43,837 nucleotides of DNA from Bacteroidales bacterium (GCA_016290415.1 JAEETP010000011.1:1-43837), one strand, 5' to 3'; shown: positions 31,747 through 43,015, counted from the stretch's first letter. Numbers and translations: made by a program. Notes: generated from the sequence alone by a model not told the origin.

Positions 31747-33201
31747 ATGAAACGGATTATTCTTATTATTTCCTGCCTGCTGGCCTTCCTGGCAGCCAGG
31801 GCAGACGGTCTTCGTATGCCGGGCTTTTTTAGCGACAATATGGTGCTTCAGCAGAAAGCTGACGCCAATATATGGGGTTGGGCCGATGCCGGCGCAACCG
31901 TAAAGGTCAAAGTTTCCTGGAGCAAGGCCGCCTACAAGGCCGTGGCCGGTGAAGACGGTTTCTGGAAGGTGGCCGTGGCTACCCCTGAGGCTTCTTTCAC
32001 CCCTCAGACTGTCACGGTGACCTGCGGCAAAGAAAAACTTTCTCTGGCAAATCTGCTTATCGGCGAAGTTTGGCTGTGCAGCGGCCAGTCCAATATGGAG
32101 ATGCCTATGGGCGGCTGGCGCTTCCAGCCCATTGAAAACGGCGGCGAAGATATGCGTGACGCCCGTCATTACCCGGGACTTCGTATGGTGATGATAAAAA
32201 AGGCTGTCTCTGAAACCCCTCTTGAAGATGCCACCGGCGAGTGGTGGACCACCGACAGCGGCCATATAGCCGAATTCAGCGCTTCTGCCTATTATTTCGG
32301 CCGCGAGCTGACCCGCGAACTGGGCGTGCCGGTAGGCCTCATCGTCCCTTGCTGGGGCGGCACTATGATTGAGTGCTGGATGGACCGCGAATCCCTGATA
32401 AAGGGCGGCATCAAGGGCGAGGATGTGGACAAGGATATCCGCGAAAACAAGGCCTCCACACCCTGGCACACCTGCACAATGATGTACAATGCAATGGTTT
32501 ATCCGCTGCGCCACTACACCATCAACGGTTTCATCTGGTATCAGGGATGCTCCAACGTGGGCCGCATTTTCGTGCAGGACTACGCCAAGTTGCAAGCCGC
32601 TATGGTCACCAGATGGAGAGAGCTCTTTGGCCGCGGCGACCTGCCGTTCTACTATGTGCAGATTGCCCCCCACCCCTACAGCTCGGAGGGCGATTCAAAG
32701 CTGGCGGCCCCGCTGCGCGACCGTCAGAAAGCGGCTGCCAAGCTGGTTCCCAATTCGGCTATGATAGGCACCTGCGACCTTGTATACGAGTTTGAAGAGG
32801 GCATAATCCATCCCCGCAAAAAGGCCGAAATCGGAGAGCGTTTGGCCTATCTGGCCCTGGAAAAGTGGTACGGCTTCAAGAACTACGGCAGCGACTGCCC
32901 CGATTTGCTAAAAGCCACCTTTAACGGCCCCAACGCCATCGTTTACCTGAGCAATTGCGGAGGCGGCATCCATTCCGACCTGGGATGGGAGTTCAAGGGC
33001 GTTACTGGCTTTGAGGTTGCCGGCGAAGACAAGGTTTGGTATCCAGCCCGCATCACCGGCACCGACGGCAACAGCATCGGCTGCACCGCCCCCGAAGTTC
33101 CGGAGCCCAAATACGTGCGTTACCTCTGGCACGACTTTGCCATAGGACACCTCTGGAACAGCTACAGGCTGCCCGTACTGCCGTTTACTTCGGAAGAATA
33201 A
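31747..33201 (+). CDS. Sialate O-acetylesterase-like SGNH hydrolase
   Basis: A 484-residue exported esterase (signal MKRIILIISCLLAFLAARA). An N-terminal beta domain (about 20-100) carries GFFSDNMVLQQKADANIWGW. The SGNH catalytic domain opens with GEVWLCSGQSNMEMPMGGW; Ser 115 is the nucleophile. Further blocks are VGLIVPCWGGTMIECWMD, TINGFIWYQGCSN (block III) and PFYYVQIAPHPYS. The late motif GIIHPRKKAEIGERLA includes the catalytic His. The family (PF03629) removes acetyl groups from sialic acid or from plant polysaccharides such as xylan or rhamnogalacturonan. With GH78 next door, pectin- or glycan-deacetylation is as likely as sialate. It converges with the GH78 gene with 7-9 bases between stops. 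Confidence 0.93.
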   Translation: MKRIILIISCLLAFLAARADGLRMPGFFSDNMVLQQKADANIWGWADAGATVKVKVSWSKAAYKAVAGEDGFWKVAVATPEASFTPQTVTVTCGKEKLSLANLLIGEVWLCSGQSNMEMPMGGWRFQPIENGGEDMRDARHYPGLRMVMIKKAVSETPLEDATGEWWTTDSGHIAEFSASAYYFGRELTRELGVPVGLIVPCWGGTMIECWMDRESLIKGGIKGEDVDKDIRENKASTPWHTCTMMYNAMVYPLRHYTINGFIWYQGCSNVGRIFVQDYAKLQAAMVTRWRELFGRGDLPFYYVQIAPHPYSSEGDSKLAAPLRDRQKAAAKLVPNSAMIGTCDLVYEFEEGIIHPRKKAEIGERLAYLALEKWYGFKNYGSDCPDLLKATFNGPNAIVYLSNCGGGIHSDLGWEFKGVTGFEVAGEDKVWYPARITGTDGNSIGCTAPEVPEPKYVRYLWHDFAIGHLWNSYRLPVLPFTSEE

Positions 33202-33210
33202 GTCTGGCGA

Positions 33211-35403
33211 CTAATATCTGGACACCCTGTCAAAGCTATGTGACCCGCTGCCCACTGTGGTGCGGGTCATTGTGCCTCGTGCGTTGGGCAGCCAGATGTC
33301 GGCCTGCATATTGGCGGGAATCGTCACGGAGAGAGTATTGCCGTCCACGCGCATATGAATGCTGCCGCGGATGGTCGGCAGGGTCATCTCTGCCCACTCC
33401 AGGTCCCCGATCTGAGGCCGGATCTCCACCAGCGAGAAGCCGGGTTCCACGGGTCTGATACCCATCAGGCCAAAGGGGATGGCGTTGCCGGGAGCGGCGC
33501 CTGCTATGTGGTTCCAGTCCTGATTGGGCTTGAAACTGTCATCCCAGGCCTCCAGGGTGATGGTCGTTCCCAGACGCAGGCCGTTGTACCATCCGCGGAG
33601 ATCGGGGTTGGTCATAAGTTTCAGGGCGGCATCACCGCGGCCGGCGGCATAGAGCGCCTCCAGCATATTGTGGGCGCCGAAAATGCTGCAGCGCAAGCCG
33701 CGAGACTGTACAAAATCGGCCACGGCGGGCACTTCGTCGTCGTTCAGAAGGCCGCACAGAATTGCCGTCATATTGGAGTGGAGAGAGGCGTGTTCTATGC
33801 CTATGCCGTCGCACACCAAGCCTCGGGAAGTGTCAAAAAAGGCATTGCGGAAGGCCATTCTGGTCTCGGCAGCCTCTGTCTTGAAGAAGGCGGCATCGGC
33901 GGCATAACGGCCGGTGAGGGCGGCATAATTCTCTGCACCTTCCTTTGCCAAAACCTCTGCTATGCGGCCCAGGCGCACCAGCGTGCGGTAGTACAAGGCA
34001 TTTACCACGGCGTTGAAATCGGAATATACAAAGCCGTCATCTTCAAAACCGTTGTGCGGCCAGTCCACAATGTCGCTTATTGCACTGGTGCGGTTGATGC
34101 TTGCAAGAAACTCCGGGGTCTGCCCCTCTTTTGTGCTTATGAGGCCGTTGCCTTTGCGCAGGGCGTCCAGGCTGTGAGCCTTGAGAATGTTATAATTAGC
34201 CTTGAGCGCACGGGTATCGCCTGTCCACATGTAGTCGTTCCAGGCCATCTCCACAGTATAAAGAATCCACTCTGTAGGCCAGGTGGGTTTGGCCAGCAGC
34301 CACTCTATGGTGCGGCGGTCTATGGAATACTCCGCGTCGCTGCCGTAGTGGCACAGCTGCGCGATAAGTGCGTCATATTCGTATGGGATGCGCTCGCGGT
34401 TTCCGTCCACCCAGATGCCCAGAAAAGAGCAGGGCTCCAGGCTGTAGTGGCAAAGGTCCCAGATGGCATTGAGCGTGTCGTTGCTGCAGCGGAAACTTGC
34501 GGCATCCATATTGAACGGGTAGTGATAGCTGATGCGCTCCACCTTGTCTGCCTTTACATTGCCGTCTATCGAGCAAAACCTGAACGGAGCCACAACTCCG
34601 ACATAATCTTGTGTCGGTACCGCCATCGGCCCTGTGTTGCGGACGTCGCGGCTGGGCTCCACCACATAGGTGTTAGTGCCCGCCTTGACTCGCAAACCTA
34701 TTTCGTCATAGACCACAGAACTTACGCGCGGAGTATGCTCAATCTTGCCGTCCTTGAGCCGCTCGCCAATGATGATTGTGACGCTGTCGTCCGCTGCGGC
34801 AGTCAGAGTAAGCCGCAGCTTGCCGAAAGCCACCTTGCCAAAATCAAAGATACCTCCCTTGCCCTCGGGAGCTGTTTCAATTTTCCTTTCAAGAGGATAA
34901 CCGGGGGTGGCATACTCCACCATCTCCCCAGCCGTTTTAAAACGTTTTAAAACGCTTTTAGACGTTTGAAAATGCCTTCCGGAAGAGGCTATCAGGCGAT
35001 GCTCCACAGTCCAGCCATAGTCGGAGCCGGGTTCCAGCGCCGGCCCGCCGTATGGCACCGCCACGCTTTGCGAGGACTCTACCCAGCCGCTGTCCCACAC
35101 CTGGCTGTTTACGGTGCCGAAAGCTTCCGGTCCCGCCCCTGTCAGCTTGTCCAGGACTATTCTGTAGGCCACCTGCACGGTGCCGCTGCCTACAGGCGGA
35201 ACCACCCAGGAAAAACTGGGGTGGCTGGAGGCTATGGTGGCATACCGTCCCTTGCCGTAATTGACATCGGTGTTTTCTATCAGATCGGTCCTGAGATTGG
35301 ACGGGGTGCCGGTTGCACCACCCACAGTTTGCCATCTTCCGCAAGAGGCAAAAGCGAAAATCATAGCCGCACTAACGGCAAAGCAGAGAAATATCTTTTT
35401 CAT
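33211..35403 (-). CDS. GH78 alpha-L-rhamnosidase-like lipoprotein
   Basis: A 730-residue lipoprotein (MKKIFLCFAVSAAMIFAFASC). The ATG at 35403 is preferred; a TTG two codons upstream (35409) would overlap the AlbA_2 gene. N-terminal beta domains (about 30-280) precede the (alpha/alpha)6 barrel. The GH78 active-site block is LGIWVDGNRERIPYEYDALI near residue 335. It stands where typical members have DCPQRE-xxx-WTGDA, keeping the Asp, the RE pair and the second Asp. A second conserved Glu lies in TTITLEAWDDS, the usual base position. The C-terminal sandwich has GIRPVEPGFSLVEIRPQIG. The family hydrolyses alpha-L-rhamnosides of pectin and plant glycosides. The divergent first block marks an atypical subgroup, so specificity is uncertain. 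Confidence 0.88.
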   Translation of the reverse strand: MKKIFLCFAVSAAMIFAFASCGRWQTVGGATGTPSNLRTDLIENTDVNYGKGRYATIASSHPSFSWVVPPVGSGTVQVAYRIVLDKLTGAGPEAFGTVNSQVWDSGWVESSQSVAVPYGGPALEPGSDYGWTVEHRLIASSGRHFQTSKSVLKRFKTAGEMVEYATPGYPLERKIETAPEGKGGIFDFGKVAFGKLRLTLTAAADDSVTIIIGERLKDGKIEHTPRVSSVVYDEIGLRVKAGTNTYVVEPSRDVRNTGPMAVPTQDYVGVVAPFRFCSIDGNVKADKVERISYHYPFNMDAASFRCSNDTLNAIWDLCHYSLEPCSFLGIWVDGNRERIPYEYDALIAQLCHYGSDAEYSIDRRTIEWLLAKPTWPTEWILYTVEMAWNDYMWTGDTRALKANYNILKAHSLDALRKGNGLISTKEGQTPEFLASINRTSAISDIVDWPHNGFEDDGFVYSDFNAVVNALYYRTLVRLGRIAEVLAKEGAENYAALTGRYAADAAFFKTEAAETRMAFRNAFFDTSRGLVCDGIGIEHASLHSNMTAILCGLLNDDEVPAVADFVQSRGLRCSIFGAHNMLEALYAAGRGDAALKLMTNPDLRGWYNGLRLGTTITLEAWDDSFKPNQDWNHIAGAAPGNAIPFGLMGIRPVEPGFSLVEIRPQIGDLEWAEMTLPTIRGSIHMRVDGNTLSVTIPANMQADIWLPNARGTMTRTTVGSGSHSFDRVSRY

Positions 35404-35405
35404 AA

Positions 35406-36011
35406 TCAAACAGATTCATTTAGTAGTATCAGCCGGCTCACTGCATCCACACACTCCTTTTCGCTGAGCAGGCAGCCGGCTGCGATGCGCCGGATGTTGT
35501 AGCTGTAACCTGCCTCAAACGGCAGGTTGTTCGCCGCAAAATAGTCCAGAATGCGCTGTTGCGGCTTTGAAACCACCAGCGCCACGGGATCGGTGGCAAA
35601 CTTGAGCTCCAGATAGCGCTTTTCCACCGCGCTTGCCACCTTGTTCTCGTCCGCCTTGCGGATATACACCGTGGGCTTGCCGCTCTCGTCGGGGGCGGTG
35701 TGGGGCGCGCGGCTACTGGGCGCTATCCACACCTCCAGCACCTGCTTGCGGCCATATTCCCAAATCCGGGGCTCGTAATCGACCTCGGGTTTGCAAAAAA
35801 CCTGCGCCGCCGCCTCTATCATATGGATATCTTCCTCATTCTTGATGCCCACGATCTTGCCGTTGTCCTTGACCCCTATCAGCAGCCGGCCGCCGTCGGT
35901 GTTGGCAAACGCCGCCACGCTCCGGGCAATCTTGCGCGCGTCGGAGAGGAAAAACTTGAAATCCTGGTGGAGGTGCTCGCCCTCCGCTATCATCTTTTCC
36001 AGCGGATGCAT
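35406..36011 (-). CDS. AlbA_2/Schlafen-type putative nucleic-acid-binding protein
   Basis: A 201-residue cytoplasmic protein. The N-terminal AlbA_2 domain (about 10-135) is clear: EGEHLHQDFKFFLSDARKIA, SVAAFANTDGGRLLIGVKDN and GKIVGIKNEEDIHMIEAA, ending in GKPTVYIRKADENKVAS. This is the Schlafen AlbA_2 fold, formerly annotated as a divergent AAA-4 domain, found in putative regulators and RNA-related proteins. A C-terminal helical part (PQQRILDYFAANNLPFEAGY ... SEKECVDAVSRL) may be a winged helix. It directly precedes the GH78 gene, forming a two-gene unit; a regulatory role for that gene is speculative. The start is 4 bases behind a TAccTTAG box at 36016-36023, another leaderless-type arrangement. 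Confidence 0.85.
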   Translation of the reverse strand: MHPLEKMIAEGEHLHQDFKFFLSDARKIARSVAAFANTDGGRLLIGVKDNGKIVGIKNEEDIHMIEAAAQVFCKPEVDYEPRIWEYGRKQVLEVWIAPSSRAPHTAPDESGKPTVYIRKADENKVASAVEKRYLELKFATDPVALVVSKPQQRILDYFAANNLPFEAGYSYNIRRIAAGCLLSEKECVDAVSRLILLNESV

Positions 36012-36043
36012 AGCGCTAAGGTACTAAATAAACTGCAAATAGT

Positions 36044-36051
36044 TATTTTTG
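36044..36051 (+). promoter_or_regulatory. -7 box of the serpin gene
   Basis: TAttTTTG matches the Bacteroidota -7 consensus and lies 36 bases before the ATG at 36088. A TTG at the proper -33 distance is not evident. Confidence 0.4.
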
Positions 36052-36087
36052 GCACAGTTTTGCATTTATCTCATAAAGAATCGCTAT

Positions 36088-37350
36088 ATGAAACGGACAA
36101 TGATGCTTTTGAACATACTTCTTGGCGCAGCTATGATGTTCAGCGCCTGCCAAAAAGAGCCGGATGTCACTCCGGCCGACAATAAGCCCAAAGACCGCCA
36201 GGATATAGTCCTGACCAAAACCCAGCAGCAGATTGGCTACACCGCCAACACCTTCACTTTTGACTTTCTGAAGGCGGCCGCCGCCAAAGAAGATGCCGGG
36301 AAAAACATCTTCATTTCGCCGTTCAGCATACAGATGGCGCTGGCTATGACCGCCGCCGGTGCCCAGGGCGAAACTCAGGCAGAGATGTACCGGGCGCTGG
36401 GTTTCCAGGACTTCAGCCACGCCGATGTGAGCGAGTTCTACCATAGCCTGATACCGGCGTTGCAGGATGTGGACAACACCACCGTGTTTGAGATTGCTAA
36501 CAGTTTCTGGGCAAAGAAGGGCATCACAATCAAGCCTGCATATATAAAGGATATCGAAGAGAGCTTCCGCGCAGAGGTGCGCGCCCTGCCGGCAGACGGC
36601 AGGCAGGCCGCCGGCGAGATTAACGGCTGGTGCAGCGAAAAGACCCACGGTATGATAAACAAGATTGTGGACGAGGTCCCTTCCAGCACCATAGTCAGCC
36701 TGCTGAACGCCATCTATTTCAAGGGCATATGGGCGGACCCGTTCAACAAGGAAGCCAATACCGAAGATAAATTCACCAACTGGGACGGCTCGCAGGTCAA
36801 GACCACCTTTATGAACAAGACCTTTGAAGACGCCAGGGTCTACAGCGACGAATATGTAGAGGCAATGAGCCTGCCCTATGGCAACGGCGCATTTGCAATG
36901 ACCATAATAGTGCCCCGCAACGGCGTCTCCACAGAGAAGGTTCTCGCAGGTCTGGATGCCGAAAAATGGGCCACCTACCGCAGCGGCGGACGCTACTACC
37001 GCACAGTATTCTCAATGCCCAAATTCGAAGAGGAATATGCCGCAGAGAGCCTCTGTATAGAGATTCTGCAGGATATGGGTATGCAAAAGGCCTTCTCAGG
37101 CGCAGCCGATTTCTCTGCTATGAGCGACACTCCGCTGTGCATAGACGAGATCCGTCACAAAGCCAAAATCAAGGTTGACGAAGAGGGCACCGAAGCTGCG
37201 GCAGTGACCTACATAGGTATGCGCGTGACCAGCGTCGGCCCCGGCGGCGACATCTTCTACTTCAAGGCCAACAAGCCTTTCCTGTATTTCATAAGCGAGA
37301 AGAGCACGGGCGAAATCCTGTTCTGCGGCAGCAAACAGGCACTGGAATAG
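36088..37350 (+). CDS. Serpin-family protease inhibitor lipoprotein
   Basis: A 420-residue serpin with a lipoprotein signal (MKRTMMLLNILLGAAMMFSAC, cysteine at 21). The ATG at 36088 is chosen over an upstream TTG (36049) because it starts the signal peptide exactly. Serpin landmarks: NIFISPFSIQMALAMTAAGA, VSLLNAIYFKGIWADPF, VEAMSLPYGNGAFAMTIIVP and FSMPKFEEEY. The hinge DEEGTEAAAV (from Glu 365) has small residues suited to loop insertion, so it should be inhibitory. NKPFLYFISEKSTGEILFCG closes the protein. The reactive-centre loop after the hinge (about TYIGMRVTSVGPGGD) is a few residues longer than in antitrypsin, and P1 cannot be fixed by counting. Surface serpins in Bacteroidota such as Tannerella miropin block host or rival proteases; the same is inferred here. 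Confidence 0.93.
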   Translation: MKRTMMLLNILLGAAMMFSACQKEPDVTPADNKPKDRQDIVLTKTQQQIGYTANTFTFDFLKAAAAKEDAGKNIFISPFSIQMALAMTAAGAQGETQAEMYRALGFQDFSHADVSEFYHSLIPALQDVDNTTVFEIANSFWAKKGITIKPAYIKDIEESFRAEVRALPADGRQAAGEINGWCSEKTHGMINKIVDEVPSSTIVSLLNAIYFKGIWADPFNKEANTEDKFTNWDGSQVKTTFMNKTFEDARVYSDEYVEAMSLPYGNGAFAMTIIVPRNGVSTEKVLAGLDAEKWATYRSGGRYYRTVFSMPKFEEEYAAESLCIEILQDMGMQKAFSGAADFSAMSDTPLCIDEIRHKAKIKVDEEGTEAAAVTYIGMRVTSVGPGGDIFYFKANKPFLYFISEKSTGEILFCGSKQALE

Positions 37351-37353
37351 GTC

Positions 37354-40155
<2,802 letters not shown>

Positions 40156-40788
40156 CTATGTCAAAAACGGATTTGACTCCAGTTCCTCTTCCAAAGTGGT
40201 GTCATGGCCGTGGCCCGGAAGAAGGCGGGTAGCTGGCGGCAGCGTAAGTATCTCCCGCTTTATGCTCTCTATCATCTGGTCAAAATCGCCGCCGAGGTGG
40301 TCGGTACGGCCCACTGACCCGCGGAATATGGTATCACCGCAGAAAAGCAGCCCGTCCTGCGGCAGGTAGAGGCACACACAGCCCTGCGTGTGTCCGGGCG
40401 TTTCTATTACCTCAAATTTCAACCCGTCGGGCAGAGCGTCGCCGCAGGCCATAATGTCATCGATGGGCCCTTCGTAAGCCTCGTACGGCAGCCCCAGCAT
40501 ATGGCTGAAGGCCTCCGCCCCTTCGAAAACCGGCCGGTCTTTGGAGTGCATATATACAGGTACCGGCCATCTCTGCGCGGCGTCTTTCAGGCCGAAAATG
40601 TGGTCAAAATGGCCGTGGGTCAGCAATATGGCCTTGACCTCAAATCCTTCCTGGCCGATATATTCTGCAAATCGCTCCTGCTCGCGCTGCGACAGGGCGC
40701 CCGGGTCTATGATGACGCACTGCCGGCTTTCGTTCCACACTACATAGCAGCACTCCCGCAGCGGGTTGAAGTAAAAAACTTTATACAT
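40156..40788 (-). CDS. Metallo-beta-lactamase-fold hydrolase (glyoxalase II-like)
   Basis: A 210-residue cytoplasmic hydrolase. The metal-binding motif LTHGHFDHIFGL (HxHxDH) is intact. Further ligands are the His in ETPGHTQGCVCLYLP, the Asp in LFCGDTIFRGSVGRTD and the His in LLPGHGHDTTLEEE. The N-terminus (MYKVFYFNPLRECCYVVW) and ALSQREQERFAEYI match the YcbL/GloB-like group. These hydrolyse thioesters such as S-lactoylglutathione or related substrates; the true substrate here is unknown, since Bacteroidota often lack glutathione. It precedes uvrA on the same strand and ends where uvrA begins. A TAatTTTG box at 40793-40800 stands 4 bases before the ATG. Confidence 0.92.
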   Translation of the reverse strand: MYKVFYFNPLRECCYVVWNESRQCVIIDPGALSQREQERFAEYIGQEGFEVKAILLTHGHFDHIFGLKDAAQRWPVPVYMHSKDRPVFEGAEAFSHMLGLPYEAYEGPIDDIMACGDALPDGLKFEVIETPGHTQGCVCLYLPQDGLLFCGDTIFRGSVGRTDHLGGDFDQMIESIKREILTLPPATRLLPGHGHDTTLEEELESNPFLT

Positions 40789-40813
40789 ACCACAAAATTA
40801 CAAACTCTTTTGC

Positions 40814-40821
40814 TAAATTTG
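40814..40821 (+). promoter_or_regulatory. -7 box of the deoxynucleoside kinase gene
   Basis: TAaaTTTG is a full consensus -7 match, 27 bases before the ATG at 40849. The minus-strand gene's own box (TAatTTTG, 40793-40800) lies just beside it, so the two divergent promoters are packed into 60 bases. No clear -33 is visible. Confidence 0.5.
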
Positions 40822-40848
40822 TAAGAATCACTAAAAACCGGAAGAACT

Positions 40849-41463
40849 ATGCACATTGCGATTGCGGGAAATATCGGCAGCGGAAAAACCACACTGACCC
40901 GTCTGCTCTGCGAGCATTTCAAATGGACACCCCGTTTTGAACCTGTGGACCATAACCCCTATCTGGCAGATTTTTATGAGGATATGGAGCGCTGGTCTTT
41001 CAACCTTCAGATCTATTTCCTGAACAAGCGCTTCCGCGACATAGTGGAGATTGGCCGCAGCAGCGAGGTCATTGTGCAGGACCGCACAATCTACGAAGAT
41101 GCCAACATCTTTGCCCCCAACCTGCACGATATGGGCCTGATGTCGGGCCGCGACTTTGACAACTACCGCGACCTGTTCAACCTTATGATTTCTCTGGTAA
41201 AGGCGCCCGACCTGCTCATTTACCTACGCAGTTCCATTCCCAACGTGGTGGCCAAGATACAGAAGCGCGGCCGCGAATACGAGAGCAGCATCCGCATAGA
41301 CTACCTCAAGGGTCTTCACGAGCGCTACGAGAAGTGGATAGCGAATTACACCGACGGCAAGCTGCTTATCCTGGATGTGGACAAGTACGATTTTGAAGAG
41401 AATCCAGCCGACCTGAGCGCCGTCTGCGACCTGATAGAGGCGCAGCTGAACGGCCTTTTCTAG
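40849..41463 (+). CDS. Deoxynucleoside kinase
   Basis: A 204-residue kinase of the dNK/dGK/dAK family, which phosphorylates deoxynucleosides with ATP for salvage in the cytoplasm. P-loop GNIGSGKTTLTRLL at residues 7-20; substrate region RFEPVDHNPYLADFYEDMER, where the Glu of FEPVD is the likely catalytic base; the IVQDRTIYEDANIF motif with the DR pair; LIYLRSSIPNVVAKIQKRGR with the arginine-rich lid; and ILDVDKYDF near the end. Deoxyadenosine, deoxyguanosine or deoxycytidine cannot be told apart by eye. Its TAG stop lies in a CTAG shared with the stop of the convergent outer-membrane protein gene. Confidence 0.93.
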   Translation: MHIAIAGNIGSGKTTLTRLLCEHFKWTPRFEPVDHNPYLADFYEDMERWSFNLQIYFLNKRFRDIVEIGRSSEVIVQDRTIYEDANIFAPNLHDMGLMSGRDFDNYRDLFNLMISLVKAPDLLIYLRSSIPNVVAKIQKRGREYESSIRIDYLKGLHERYEKWIANYTDGKLLILDVDKYDFEENPADLSAVCDLIEAQLNGLF

Positions 41464-42962
41464 AACAGAACTCCCAGCCTTAACGACAGCAGGAACCGGC
41501 TCCCCTTACCTTTGCCCATAGGGGTAAGCAATGTTGTGCCCAGCGATGCGTACGGGGTCAGCAGCGAGTTGAATCTGTAGGTGTATTCAGCCTCCAGTGA
41601 AGTGCGGAGGTAGTAACTGCCCAGATAGCCGACCTCTTTGTCGTACATATAGTTGACTATATAATTGCCTTCTGTTATCTCTTTGTAATCATATTTGGTC
41701 TTGGCGGCAAAATTATAGCCCAGGTTCAGGCGCGCCAGCAGTGACTGCTCCGGTGCAATGGAGACGTTCTTGCCCAGGAAAGCATAGGGCATCAGCCTGG
41801 TGTTAGCCAGGTTTCCTTCGGGGAAAAACCTCTTGTAGTTCATCAGGTGGAACTCGGTACCCAGACCGAACACCCAGTCGAAGCCGGTTTCAAGGTCGGC
41901 ATCGGTATAGGCGGTATAGCCAAGGTCTGCATCAAGCTGGCTGTTGGTACCCTTGGGGGTCTCCATAGATCCTTCTAGCCAGTAATTCAGGTTGTAGAGG
42001 ATATCCAGCGAGAGCTTGCGGCTGCGCTGGTCGCCCAAAAGTCCGGCGACAGAAAAGCCGGTAAGAATCTTGTCCACCCTACCCACGGCCTTACCTACCT
42101 CTGTCACCCGGGTTGCTCCCTTGTCAAAAGTGAGTTCTACCAGCCAGTCAGAGGCGTCGCCCTTGTAATTGTAGTCCACAGCTGCGGCAAAGAAGCCGGC
42201 GTTGTAGTCCAGCTCGCCCAGCTTATTAGGGAAGTCCCCGCCCGCATAGCGTGGCGATGCAGAGCCTAAGCCTTGAAGCACAAGAACCCCGCTGGCTGTA
42301 GCTCCGGTGCCCACAAGGCTGCGGGCCGGATTGAGTTTATAGCCAAGCGCCAGGCCTACCGTATGGTCATCGTTTATAGCGAATGTGGCAGAGGGCATTA
42401 TTTCCAACTGCATACCGCGGTATTTGCCGTTAGGTATGGCATTTTTAGAGGCGCCCCTGAGGTCCATCTTAAGGTTTATGCCCGCCGAAAGCCGGTCGTC
42501 CAGAATCAGCGGTGTGGCGGCACTCACGTCAAGTGCTGCCCGTGACTGCCTCCATAGGAAAGATTCGTCAGAATTGATGGCCACGAAATATGGCATATCC
42601 CAGCTCACTTCATAGAGCGAGTTGTTGTAGCGGCTCTTGGCAAGACGCCCCAGCCCCATATCCAGCCTGGCGGCCACCTTGAAGCCCTCTATATCCATCA
42701 GCATATCGCCAGATGCAGAAACCACCGACTTGGAACGGGCATCCCACGAATCGGTGAAACTGCCGGTGGCCATATCATAGCCCAGCGCCACGTTGCGCCA
42801 CTGCGCCATATCGCCCAGCGCCAGGCCGGCGGCATTGGAACTATTGTACCAAAGGTCGTGGTCTATATTGAAATAATATGCAGCACGGTCGTTAATATCC
42901 TGGGCCATAGCTGCAGTTGCCATAGCCATCAGGCAAACTGCCATCAAAAGTATCCTTTTCAT
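41460..42962 (-). CDS. DUF6850-like outer-membrane beta-barrel protein
   Basis: A 500-residue exported protein with a signal peptide (MKRILLMAVCLMAMATAAMAQ). The body has regular amphipathic strands typical of a beta-barrel, for example KVAARLDMGLGRL, SAGINLKMDLRGAS, HTVGLALGYKLNPA and LLARLNLGYNFAAKT. It ends RFLLSLRLGVLF with a C-terminal Phe, the outer-membrane insertion signal. The N-terminal YYFNIDHDLWYNSSNAAGLAL fits the DUF6850 group known from Bacteroidota. These are often found with haem- or metal-related genes, but nothing of that kind is adjacent here, so a role is not proposed. It has its own promoter (42985-43015) and overlaps the kinase stop by four bases. Confidence 0.82.
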   Translation of the reverse strand: MKRILLMAVCLMAMATAAMAQDINDRAAYYFNIDHDLWYNSSNAAGLALGDMAQWRNVALGYDMATGSFTDSWDARSKSVVSASGDMLMDIEGFKVAARLDMGLGRLAKSRYNNSLYEVSWDMPYFVAINSDESFLWRQSRAALDVSAATPLILDDRLSAGINLKMDLRGASKNAIPNGKYRGMQLEIMPSATFAINDDHTVGLALGYKLNPARSLVGTGATASGVLVLQGLGSASPRYAGGDFPNKLGELDYNAGFFAAAVDYNYKGDASDWLVELTFDKGATRVTEVGKAVGRVDKILTGFSVAGLLGDQRSRKLSLDILYNLNYWLEGSMETPKGTNSQLDADLGYTAYTDADLETGFDWVFGLGTEFHLMNYKRFFPEGNLANTRLMPYAFLGKNVSIAPEQSLLARLNLGYNFAAKTKYDYKEITEGNYIVNYMYDKEVGYLGSYYLRTSLEAEYTYRFNSLLTPYASLGTTLLTPMGKGKGSRFLLSLRLGVLF

Positions 42963-42984
42963 TGTAAAGTCGTTTTCTTAAATG

Positions 42985-43015
42985 CTAAGGTAGATATTTT
43001 TGGCGCAATGGCAAA
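42985..43015 (-). promoter_or_regulatory. Promoter of the outer-membrane protein gene
   Basis: On the minus strand, TTTG at 43015-43012 is followed after 19 bases by TAccTTAG (42992-42985). The start codon is 22 bases further at 42962. It lies in the 127-base gap together with the rplQ terminator. Confidence 0.6.

Noticed and set aside
33355-34950. A 531-codon open frame on the plus strand opposite the GH78 gene
   Set aside because: The minus strand holds clear GH78 motifs over the whole span; the mirror frame matches no family pattern.
35404-35409. Upstream TTG start for the GH78 gene
   Set aside because: ATG at 35403 gives the standard MKK signal start; the TTG adds only two residues. It cannot be fully excluded.
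36049-36087. Upstream TTG start for the serpin
   Set aside because: It would add 13 residues before a complete lipoprotein signal peptide that begins at the ATG at 36088, and would sit inside the -7 box.
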